Source: a virus
IMG/VR virus record: IMGVR_UViG_3300030060_002561
Location: 1 to 64,000 of that record
DNA: 64,000 bases
Direction: 5' to 3' (one strand)
A model generated the notes under the pieces. The model did no database searches. It was given only the letters and a program-made list of their open reading frames with translations, and was not told where the DNA came from. The translations under genes and the position numbers were made by a program. Within the stretch, counting starts at the first letter, position 1; every line of letters starts with the position of its first letter. This document shows positions 54,816-60,367 of the stretch, piece by piece.

Positions 54816-55058
54816 TTAATATTCACCTAGTTTAGTTTGCTTCAAGTTACCTCCTTCTTCTACTCCCTTCGCGGGAACTACCTTTGGATTGCGTCTTTTT
54901 ATCTCTTTTACCTGTTCTTCCGATAACGCAGTATCTAGGAGTTCTTGGGGCAAGGTAGTTTGTTCTTTTGTATGGGTAGCCCGTTTTTTATTGCTACCTT
55001 TTTTACCCGCTTCATCATCTTGCTTGATAATGTTAAACCAAGATGAGTTAGATACCAT
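54816..55058 (-). CDS. Small basic protein with W-motif near N-terminus
   Basis: 80 residues starting MVSNSSWFNIIKQDDEAGKK; the tag is at residues 6-12. The rest is Lys/Thr/Gln-rich. It is the first (rightmost) tagged gene of the late region. A degenerate copy of the palindromic element lies about 78-105 nt upstream (55136-55163). No family recognised. Confidence 0.62.
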   Translation of the reverse strand: MVSNSSWFNIIKQDDEAGKKGSNKKRATHTKEQTTLPQELLDTALSEEQVKEIKRRNPKVVPAKGVEEGGNLKQTKLGEY

Positions 55059-55135
55059 TGGTAGGCCCGAAACTTACCAATTAGATTAACCTTGGCCCAC
55101 CATTTTCTATCTACCTAAGAAAAAAATTTGAACTG

Positions 55136-55163
55136 CAAAGCCATATGGTTGTAGGATACTTTG
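55136..55163. promoter_or_regulatory. Palindromic element, degenerate copy A
   Basis: CAAAG directly abuts CCATATGG here, and ACTTTG follows at 55158-55163. It lacks the left spacer of the other copies and has no clear CCYTAT box beside it. It sits upstream of the first late gene. Confidence 0.5.
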
Positions 55164-55184
55164 TTAGGATAATCATACCTGATG

Positions 55185-55216
55185 GGAGGGGAGAGAAGAT
55201 TACCTATCTTCCCTCC
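55185..55216 (-). terminator. G-rich hairpin at end of the 55.2-kb gene
   Basis: GGAGGGGAGA (55185-55194) pairs with TCTTCCCTCC (55207-55216) with one G-T pair. It overlaps the end of the gene that finishes at 55204. No T-run follows on the minus strand. Confidence 0.5.
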
Positions 55217-55539
55217 GCCTCCTTTGCGAGTCTCTCTGCTTCCCTGTCCAGTAATACTTGGTGCTTCTCTGAAATGGGCCAGTGAGGATACTGTGATGCG
55301 AGCCTTTGAGCAAACCAGAGGTTAACCTTGGACTCTTGGACCTTGCCTCTTTTGTCCTCAAAGCGGGTTCTCCAAGAAGCATACCTGTTCCAGTACGCCC
55401 TTTGTCCTTGTTTCCTACTGATGGTGTCTCCTGCCTTACCTTCAACTACTTCCTTGTGTCTGTTAGACCAAGTGTTAGTGTTTCTGCCTTTGATGGTAGG
55501 TTTATCTTCTGCGTAGTCAAACTCAGGATTGTAAGTCAT
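55204..55539 (-). CDS. Unknown protein, Arg/Trp-rich
   Basis: 111 residues from the ATG at 55539, which shares a TGATG with the stop of the upstream gene and has GGGAGGT at ideal distance; a longer version from 55569 is less likely. It starts MTYNPEFDYAEDKPTIKGRN and is rich in Arg, Lys, Glu and Trp (YWNRYASWRTRFEDKRGK). No motif is recognised. It is coupled with the upstream gene. Confidence 0.62.
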   Translation of the reverse strand: MTYNPEFDYAEDKPTIKGRNTNTWSNRHKEVVEGKAGDTISRKQGQRAYWNRYASWRTRFEDKRGKVQESKVNLWFAQRLASQYPHWPISEKHQVLLDREAERLAKEAEGR

Positions 55540-55793
55540 CAGGGTTGACCTCCCTTTGAGAACTGCCAACCGTTTCCTATCCTCTCTTCTAAGTCTTCCA
55601 TCTTAGTTTCCATCCAGATAAGACTCTCAATCCATCCACAGTGAATGTAGTAATCGTTAGGCAACGGGTTTCGTGTTGTACCTGTCTTTATCCTATGCTC
55701 GATTATACTATCCATCATCATTCGGATGTCACTCTTAGCAATCTCTATTTCATCACACATTATTTCTAGATTAGTTCTCCTAGTTTTGTTCAT
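55539..55793 (-). CDS. Unknown protein, start set by promoter element
   Basis: 84 residues from the ATG at 55793 (M-N-K-T-R-R-T-N-L-E-I-M). A longer version to 55874 would place the palindromic element inside the gene, while the shorter start lies 18 nt from the box, as in the other units. Trp/Met-rich, with IHCGWIESLIWMETKMEDLE. It overlaps the next gene. No family recognised. Confidence 0.6.
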   Translation of the reverse strand: MNKTRRTNLEIMCDEIEIAKSDIRMMMDSIIEHRIKTGTTRNPLPNDYYIHCGWIESLIWMETKMEDLEERIGNGWQFSKGGQP

Positions 55794-55810
55794 GTCTGTA
55801 TCTGGCAATG

Positions 55811-55827
55811 CGAGATGATAAGGTGAG
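55811..55827 (-). promoter_or_regulatory. CCYTAT-type promoter box, copy B
   Basis: Minus-strand CTCACCTTATCATCTCG, 4 nt from the palindrome (55832-55864) and about 18 nt before the ATG at 55793. Spacing matches the other units and suggests a TATA-like element with a very short or leaderless transcript. Confidence 0.55.
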
Positions 55828-55831
55828 TTGA

Positions 55832-55864
55832 CAAAGTTACTACCATATGGTATTGTACACTTTG
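55832..55864. promoter_or_regulatory. Palindromic regulatory element, copy B
   Basis: CAAAGT (55832-55837), perfect palindrome ACCATATGGT (55842-55851) and ACTTTG (55859-55864). The outer arms are inverted repeats of each other. It lies just upstream of the 55.8-kb gene and of the structured element on its other side. Confidence 0.7.
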
Positions 55865-55887
55865 CTCTGGACAAGCACCTGAAGTTT

Positions 55888-55962
55888 GTCGGGGGAAGGA
55901 GTTTAATTGCTGAATTTGCGAGTTAATTCAATGTTCAAGGACAGCAATCTCCAACCCCCGAC
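55888..55962. ncRNA. Strongly structured element in gene-free stretch
   Basis: The 336-bp gap 55875-56210 has no gene. Here GTCGGGGG (55888-55895) pairs with CCCCCGAC (55955-55962). Symmetrical AA/AA internal-loop positions follow, then GGAG (55898-55901) with CTCC (55949-55952), then ATTGCTG (55906-55912) with CAGCAAT (55942-55948). Inside, GAATT...AATTC may form a small top hairpin. Nineteen base pairs in three nested blocks are unlikely by chance and suggest a structured RNA, or a complex terminator. Strand not known. Confidence 0.55.
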
Positions 55963-56076
55963 TAGGAGTTTATCTATAGGACATCCGGAAGGTAGAGGTT
56001 CACCTAGAATGTGTTAAGCAGGAATTTCGGAATCACGCTTTTCGCGTACCTTAGTCTTACCATCGAATACTTCTCT

Positions 56077-56109
56077 CAACCCAACTAATTGCCTAGGGTA
56101 AGTTGGTTG
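56077..56109. other. Hairpin in the 55.9-56.2 kb gap
   Basis: CAACCCAACT (56077-56086) pairs with AGTTGGTTG (56101-56109) with one bulged base. A further ACCCAT/ATGGGT pair (56140-56145/56169-56174) lies beyond it. The gap therefore holds several possible stems and no supported gene. Confidence 0.4.
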
Positions 56110-56210
56110 TTAGCGAGGGCTATGGAGTTTCGCGTTGCTACCCATTTGTCATAACATGCGTATTCATCATGGGTGTGGAAACTTATCCTTCCTTCAGTCC
56201 TATAGGAGTG

Positions 56211-56402
56211 TTATTTGTGGAACTCTTCAACAGAATCGTTGAAACTGCGAAGAGCCGCGTATATTTCTTGTAGGGCCGTGTTCAAGTCATCACTTCTAAC
56301 CTTGAGTGACTTCAACACTACTACATGATTAGAGCCAGACTTAGAATGTCCGACATCTATCTCATATTGATACTGTTTCAAATCTACTTGTCCAGTATTC
56401 AT
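56211..56402 (-). CDS. Small unknown protein
   Basis: 63 residues starting MNTGQVDLKQYQYEIDVG, with mixed beta strands (SNHVVVLKSLKVRSDDLNT) and a C-terminal helix. It overlaps the upstream gene by 4 nt (ATGA), so it is cotranslated. No family recognised. Confidence 0.6.
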   Translation of the reverse strand: MNTGQVDLKQYQYEIDVGHSKSGSNHVVVLKSLKVRSDDLNTALQEIYAALRSFNDSVEEFHK

Positions 56403-56665
56403 CTATCCACCCCATCCAGTTGAAAGAGATGTTTACCGTCTGCATCTATTGTGAAGACACCAAGTAGCCTGTTACCTGTTCGTGCGTTAGAACCACCAGT
56501 TGACCATACTATGAACCAGTCTTTGTTTGATTCTGCGTCAAAGTATGCTCTTACCTTGATTCCAGACTCCCAACCGTTGCTAGTCATTGTTAAGCCGCTT
56601 GATTTAGTACCAAGTCTTGACGCTTCGCCTCTGTTACCTTGTATTGTGCCTCTGTATTGTGCCAT
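56399..56665 (-). CDS. Small unknown beta-rich protein
   Basis: 88 residues starting MAQYRGTIQGNRGEASRLG. The GNRGEASRLGTKSSGLTMTS part followed by alternating strands (VRAYFDAESNKDWFIVWSTG) looks like a small, compact beta domain. Its ATG is 18 nt from the box at 56683-56697, with the palindrome (56706-56741) beyond. Role unknown. Confidence 0.62.
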   Translation of the reverse strand: MAQYRGTIQGNRGEASRLGTKSSGLTMTSNGWESGIKVRAYFDAESNKDWFIVWSTGGSNARTGNRLLGVFTIDADGKHLFQLDGVDR

Positions 56666-56682
56666 GGTTCCCTATGGCCTAT

Positions 56683-56697
56683 CGGGGTTAAGGTAAT
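56683..56697 (-). promoter_or_regulatory. CCYTAT-type promoter box, copy C
   Basis: Minus-strand ATTACCTTAACCCCG, 8 nt from the palindrome and 17-18 nt before the ATG at 56665. The most diverged box of the set. Confidence 0.45.
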
Positions 56698-56705
56698 TAG
56701 CGAGC

Positions 56706-56741
56706 AAAGTGCTACTACCATATGGTTTGTAATTACTTTGC
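56706..56741. promoter_or_regulatory. Palindromic regulatory element, copy C
   Basis: CAAAGT (56706-56711), ACCATATGGT (56718-56727), ACTTTG (56736-56741), spacers 6 and 8 nt. Between two minus-strand genes, upstream of the 56.7-kb gene. Confidence 0.7.
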
Positions 56742-56772
56742 TATCGGAAAATTCCTCAAGTTGGCCCACAGT

Positions 56773-56798
56773 GGGGAGGTCGGTGTTCTGACCCCCCC
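56773..56798 (-). terminator. G-tract/C-tract hairpin
   Basis: GGTC (56778-56781) pairs with GACC (56790-56793), flanked by GGGG and CCCC with one bulge. Located downstream of the 57.4-kb gene, before the next palindrome. Confidence 0.5.
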
Positions 56799-56833
56799 TC
56801 TGGGGTTATGTGGTTCCTCGGTACTCGGTTCGC

Positions 56834-57433
56834 CTACTTAGAGGACTTCTTGGCCTTCTTCTTAGGTTTCTCCGGCCTATCCGCGAGCGGGATTTGGGTG
56901 AAGGCGACTGTCCAAGACCAATCCTCGCTCTCTGGCTCGTAGGTGCCATCCCAACAGCGACCATATGCATCCCCGGTCCTAGGTTCTGCATTGTGACCCC
57001 TAAACTGAGCATTCAGAGCGTTTCTGATTGCCGTTTCATCTCTCTGGGAGAATTGTGAGCCACTAATGAACCATCCACCATCGGAACGGCCCGAAGCAGT
57101 CTCAACAATCTTCACGGAGACATTATTCTCCCAAGACCGGGTTCTCTCTGCCTTGATATCGGTAATAATTGCCTCTCGGCTCACTATCATCTCGGCAGTT
57201 AGACCAACTGGTATCTTCACGGTGACGAAGGGTGAGTCTGGAAGGTCTTCAAAGACCTCCTTGATTGATGTACTTAGCCTACCTCGCCTTGTTGACATCT
57301 TGTCTCCCTTGTCCAACCACTTGTGTACGACCTTCAACTCTGCTTTCTGCTCTTTGTTAAGGTCTGGGTGGTCTTTCTCCCAATCTTCCACTTTCTTTCT
57401 TGTTTCTTTCCATTCTTCATCGCTTATTGCCAT
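56834..57433 (-). CDS. Unknown protein with Lys-rich tail
   Basis: 199 residues starting MAISDEEWKETRKKVEDWEK, with helical N-terminus, beta-rich centre (SPFVTVKIPVGLTAEMIVSR) and a very Lys-rich C-terminus (PEKPKKKAKKSSK). GGTGAT precedes the ATG. Preceded by a box (57454-57467) and palindrome (57473-57507), followed by a hairpin. No family recognised; the tail suggests nucleic-acid contact. Confidence 0.65.
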   Translation of the reverse strand: MAISDEEWKETRKKVEDWEKDHPDLNKEQKAELKVVHKWLDKGDKMSTRRGRLSTSIKEVFEDLPDSPFVTVKIPVGLTAEMIVSREAIITDIKAERTRSWENNVSVKIVETASGRSDGGWFISGSQFSQRDETAIRNALNAQFRGHNAEPRTGDAYGRCWDGTYEPESEDWSWTVAFTQIPLADRPEKPKKKAKKSSK

Positions 57434-57453
57434 GTATCACCTAATACCGACAT

Positions 57454-57467
57454 GGGTATATAGGGTA
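57454..57467 (-). promoter_or_regulatory. CCYTAT-type promoter box, copy D
   Basis: Minus-strand ACCCTATATACCC, 5 nt from palindrome D and 20 nt before the ATG at 57433. The best TATA-like member. Confidence 0.6.
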
Positions 57468-57472
57468 ATGAA

Positions 57473-57507
57473 CAAAAGTAACAACCATATGGTTTGTACA
57501 TACTTTG
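57473..57507. promoter_or_regulatory. Palindromic regulatory element, copy D
   Basis: CAAAAGT (57473-57479), ACCATATGGT (57484-57493), ACTTTG (57502-57507). One extra A in the left arm. Upstream of the 57.4-kb gene. Confidence 0.7.
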
Positions 57508-57531
57508 TTCGGTAAACTACCTCGATTTGGT

Positions 57532-57560
57532 GAGGGGGGGATGGAGGTATTCCCCCCCTC
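57532..57560 (-). terminator. Perfect 10-bp G-tract hairpin terminator
   Basis: GAGGGGGGGA (57532-57541) pairs perfectly with TCCCCCCCTC (57551-57560), 9-nt loop. It lies about 11 nt after the stop of the 57.8-kb gene on the minus strand. No T-run follows, so it may work as a processing or stall site. Confidence 0.55.
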
Positions 57561-57571
57561 AGTATGCGAGG

Positions 57572-57832
57572 CTAGGTTTCCACTATCCTCTCTATGATTG
57601 TCCATACTCCGGTGGTAATTTCGTGCTGGATTCTCTGGGCCTCAAAATAGTCCTTGCTGTTTTTACCAGTCCCGGACAATTTATGATATGCTCTGAATAA
57701 TCTGTTGTTCGATATAGCATTCATTTCTCTGAGATGTTTCTTTGCATCTTCATGGTTCAGAAAGACCTCTATTCCATAATGCGTTCTCTTTTCGGGCTTT
57801 GTTTTGCATACTTCGTATATCACTAATGACAT
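57572..57832 (-). CDS. Small unknown protein
   Basis: 86 residues starting MSLVIYEVCKTKPEKRTHYG. Mixed alpha/beta with a Lys/His-rich helix (NHEDAKKHLREMNAISNNR) and a Trp-containing end (GVWTIIERIVET). AGGGGATAC precedes the ATG. It shares palindrome E with the divergent plus-strand gene. No family recognised. Confidence 0.62.
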   Translation of the reverse strand: MSLVIYEVCKTKPEKRTHYGIEVFLNHEDAKKHLREMNAISNNRLFRAYHKLSGTGKNSKDYFEAQRIQHEITTGVWTIIERIVET

Positions 57833-57850
57833 AGTATCCCCTGACCATCT

Positions 57851-57864
57851 GGGTACATAGGGTA
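57851..57864 (-). promoter_or_regulatory. CCYTAT-type promoter box, copy E (minus)
   Basis: Minus-strand TACCCTATGTACCC, 5 nt from palindrome E and 19 nt before the ATG at 57832. Confidence 0.6.
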
Positions 57865-57869
57865 CAGTT

Positions 57870-57900
57870 CAAAGTGTGCAACCATATGGTAGTCACTTTG
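57870..57900. promoter_or_regulatory. Palindromic regulatory element, copy E (divergent)
   Basis: CAAAGT (57870-57875), ACCATATGGT (57881-57890), ACTTTG (57895-57900). It is the most compact copy and stands between divergent genes, with a promoter-like box on each side. This fits a dimeric DNA-binding regulator controlling both directions. Confidence 0.75.
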
Positions 57901-57908
57901 CTCGACTC

Positions 57909-57921
57909 GCCTTATGTATCC
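57909..57921 (+). promoter_or_regulatory. CCYTAT-type promoter box, copy E (plus)
   Basis: GCCTTATGTATCC, 8 nt from palindrome E, on the plus side. It lies about 62 nt before the ATG of the plus-strand gene, leaving a longer leader than in the minus units. Confidence 0.5.
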
Positions 57922-57983
57922 GAAGGGCCAAAAGTAATTGTTCAGAGGGTAAAGAACCCCACAACAAAGAAAAGGTGAATAAA

Positions 57984-58454
57984 ATGACGGCAATGGATAA
58001 TTGGACAGAATTTAGTAAAACGATGAATGACTTTGCAAACAAAGGCACGATGGATGAAGTCGATGCTGAGTATGTGAAGAGACAGATAGCGAAGGGAACG
58101 GACAACCCAGAAAGGCAAAGCCGAATCGCTACTGCTGTTAGGGAAACCGTGAGAGATTACGATGATAGCCCTGTCAACAGTAGAGGTTTCTCTCTGCCCG
58201 CTGTGGCACAGGCTGTTGTAGACCTAGCAATCGCGGCTGTTGTAGCAATGGGTCAAGCATTCGACTCGGCTCCATCAGTACGCGCACTATGGATTCCACA
58301 CGGCAAGTGCAAGTTCGACCACTTTGAGAATGGTGAGCATTGGGCCACCTATCACAGTGCGAAGATACAGGAGGCCGCCGAGGAAATGTACAAGGCGGGC
58401 GAATGGGATGGCTCTGAGAAGAGTCTTCTAGCCACAATCGGAGGTTCTCTCTGA
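57984..58454 (+). CDS. Unknown plus-strand protein
   Basis: 156 residues from the ATG at 57984, preceded by AAAGGTGAAT; an open frame from 57876 would include the promoter element and is rejected. It is helical (NWTEFSKTMNDFANKGTMDE) with a hydrophobic Ala/Val run (LPAVAQAVVDLAIAAVVAMG, about 78-97) and a Cys/His segment (GKCKFDHFENGEHW). Divergent from the 57.8-kb gene and followed by a hairpin. No family recognised. Confidence 0.65.
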   Translation: MTAMDNWTEFSKTMNDFANKGTMDEVDAEYVKRQIAKGTDNPERQSRIATAVRETVRDYDDSPVNSRGFSLPAVAQAVVDLAIAAVVAMGQAFDSAPSVRALWIPHGKCKFDHFENGEHWATYHSAKIQEAAEEMYKAGEWDGSEKSLLATIGGSL

Positions 58455-58490
58455 TTGTGGAACGTTCGGACCCTTCTGAACACTCCTTCG

Positions 58491-58528
58491 GGGGGGCAGG
58501 TGTTAATTCACCTGCTCTCCCACCCCCA
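58491..58528 (+). terminator. Strong hairpin after plus-strand gene
   Basis: GCAGGTG (58496-58502) pairs with CACCTGC (58509-58515), loop TTAATT, extended outward by a G-run (58490-58495) and a C-run with bulges. Located about 40 nt after the stop at 58454. Confidence 0.55.
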
Positions 58529-58547
58529 GATAGTCAGGTCGAGGCGA

Positions 58548-58568
58548 CAAAGTGCCTAACCATATGGT
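58548..58568. promoter_or_regulatory. Palindromic element, half-degenerate copy F
   Basis: CAAAGT (58548-58553) and ACCATATGGT (58559-58568) are intact but the right-hand ACTTTG arm is missing. Next to it no clear gene starts. A TATATATA run follows at about 58618-58626 on the plus strand. Confidence 0.5.
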
Positions 58569-58840
58569 TGTATGGCAGATTTCTAGGTAGAATCGGATTA
58601 CCGGGATATGGGCGGGAGTATATATATCGAGGGGGCCAAGAGGGAATTGTCCGATGACCTAGGGATTCCGACATCGAATGCGCTCACCTAACCAGAGCAA
58701 TATATCAAAGTCGAAACCTACCTGTTAGATTTTTCAACTAACAAAAAAGAATAGGTTCACACAAGGTCCATCTAGTTCTTACATATAGTATAATACTAAT
58801 ACAATATATACAGTACAAGTATCTATACTACAATACTCAA
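58569..58840. other. Gene-free stretch before AT-rich region
   Basis: This stretch holds a TATATATA run, G-rich patches and a CATCGAAT-x-CGC element that recurs near 59058. I see no supported gene in it. Confidence 0.4.
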
Positions 58841-58842
58841 TA

Positions 58843-59138
<296 letters not shown>

Positions 59139-59236
59139 CCAAACCTTGACGGTTGATTGAAAGGTGACATGAGGCATCGTTGAACAGTTTAGCGACTTAG
59201 TAAACCTCGTCTTTGTCATATGGGTAATACCATGCT

Positions 59237-59424
59237 TGTCCCATGAATGAAGTAGTGGGACATAGATGAGTAAATCACAAGGGTCGAAACGGGGAGTTCT
59301 ACGGAACATCTTCGGATGAAACAAGTAAAGATACAGGGGTTGACTCCACTCTTTCCTATGACCACTTAGCCGTGGCTCTGAACGGGTGTAGTAACTGACT
59401 TGGTAGGGATGGCTTCTCTACCAA
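59237..59424. ncRNA. Candidate structured RNA with tandem cUNCGg tetraloop hairpins
   Basis: Within 190 nt there are several stems: TGTCCCA/TGGGACA (59237-59243/59256-59262), GTTC-TACG-GAAC (59296-59307), CATC-TTCG-GATG (59307-59318), CCAC/GTGG near 59362-59375, and TTGGTAG/CTACCAA (59400-59406/59418-59424). The two central hairpins have C-UNCG-G loops, a very stable tetraloop family of structured RNAs. Strand not settled: on the other strand the loops would not be UNCG, which favours plus-strand transcription. Function unknown. Confidence 0.5.
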
Positions 59425-59572
59425 CTGTGCGCTATAAAGGAGAAATCCAACAGTAGTCGTCAGCGTCATAAAACAAATCGCTCAACAAGCCCGTTAGTTG
59501 AGAAGCCCATTTTCCCTGCGTAGCAACGGCATAGCACGTTCTTGTTCTCTCCCCATAACTATTCACACCTTT

Positions 59573-59592
59573 TCTTGGGGCTTTACCCAAGA
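59573..59592. other. Hairpin TCTTGGG/CCCAAGA
   Basis: Seven-base-pair perfect stem with loop GCTTTA, followed by a G-run (59595-59600). Could be a terminator or part of a structured RNA. Confidence 0.4.
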
Positions 59593-59808
59593 CCGGGGGG
59601 ATATCCACATTGCCGCGATATCCTCCCACCATCTCAAAATAATCGAAATGATTATCATACTCCTACCCCCGATTAGTAGGACGTAGTTTGCTAAGTAATA
59701 CGGAGAAAAACACATTTTCTACTGTCGTGTTCTTTGTTTAGCGGGTTCTCTCCCCAAAGAGTTCCTCTCCGTCCTACACCTACTTTTACTACGGGGGCTA
59801 GTGATTAT

Positions 59809-59827
59809 ATTCAGTCCTATACTGAAT
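59809..59827. other. Hairpin ATTCAG/CTGAAT
   Basis: Six-base-pair perfect stem with a 7-nt loop in the gene-free region. Confidence 0.35.
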
Positions 59828-59919
59828 GTCAGACATACAAGGGCGATGTTGAATTGGGCCACCTTTAACATGATTGCACTACTTAGTAGACTTTCGTGGG
59901 TGTTCGTACCTGTTGTTTT

Positions 59920-59935
59920 ACTCGCAAGAGCGAGT
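59920..59935. other. Hairpin ACTCGC/GCGAGT
   Basis: Six-base-pair perfect stem with loop AAGA, flanked by TTTT and TTTG, in the gene-free region. Could be a terminator on the plus strand. Confidence 0.35.
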
Positions 59936-60183
59936 TTGTATGCAATAACAAACAACGAAACTTTCACACTCAAGACTCACTTATGTGGGTTTAACGCTTG
60001 GACGCAACTCTCTGTTCAGAGAATGAGATAGAGAACATATTGGGAAATGTGGTTGCTTCTGAGTTAGAGCGAGGTTTAGCAGTAATGCAGAGAATATCTT
60101 CTGAGATAAGTTATGAACGAAGGATACCAGAGTCGGAAGAGAAAGGGTATTAGAAATGTAATTTTATCAAAACATAATTTCTA

Positions 60184-60204
60184 AGTAAAATTTGAGTAAA
60201 ATTT
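60184..60204 (+). promoter_or_regulatory. AT-rich direct repeat upstream of helicase operon
   Basis: AGTAAAATTT occurs twice in tandem (60184-60193 and 60195-60204). It is about 165-185 nt before the chosen helicase start, and immediately before GGTGG. A promoter or operator for the plus-strand operon is likely. Confidence 0.5.
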
Positions 60205-60247
60205 TGTTTAGTAGGGTGGTATCATGCCACTCAACTTCATGTTACCG

Positions 60248-60305
60248 AGACTAACTAACGGTACGCTCTCAGGCTATCAGCGTAGAGATTCCTACGCACT
60301 AGTCT
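60248..60305 (+). promoter_or_regulatory. Structured leader of helicase gene
   Basis: AGACTA (60248-60253) pairs with TAGTCT (60300-60305), enclosing the perfect hairpin GCGTAG/CTACGC (60280-60285/60292-60297). Lies between the AT-rich promoter region and the helicase start. It could be a 5' leader structure; alternatively the region is translated as an N-terminal extension. Confidence 0.4.
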
Positions 60306-60367
60306 TAGGCATATGCTTGATGACTCTGCCCCTCGCTACAATATTACACTCCAAAGGAGAACTAAAA

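Larger units (their letters stand above)
59139..60220. other. Gene-free hairpin-rich stretch
   Basis: No frame here reads as a convincing gene: reading frames are short and change composition. It contains several stems listed separately, plus a few hydrophobic plus-strand codon runs near 59.8-60.0 kb that lack a ribosome site. One or more non-coding RNAs are possible. Confidence 0.5.

Noticed and set aside
55200-55445. 81-codon minus-strand frame
   Set aside because: Out of frame within the better supported 111-residue gene.
55794-55874. Longer N-terminus of the 55.5-55.8 kb gene
   Set aside because: It contains the palindromic element; the start at 55793 keeps the box-to-ATG spacing of the other units.
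57876-57983. N-terminal extension of the plus-strand gene starting at 57876
   Set aside because: It would translate through the palindromic element and promoter box; the ATG at 57984 has a good ribosome site.
58457-58657. 66-codon plus-strand frame
   Set aside because: It covers the hairpin and palindrome F, has no ribosome site and an unconvincing composition.
59801-60031. 76-codon plus-strand frame with hydrophobic stretch
   Set aside because: No ribosome site; it overlaps two hairpins; composition shifts along it.
60224-60367. 48-residue extension of the helicase
   Set aside because: Composition differs from the helicase, it spans a nested stem, and the downstream ATG has a strong ribosome site; kept only as an alternative.
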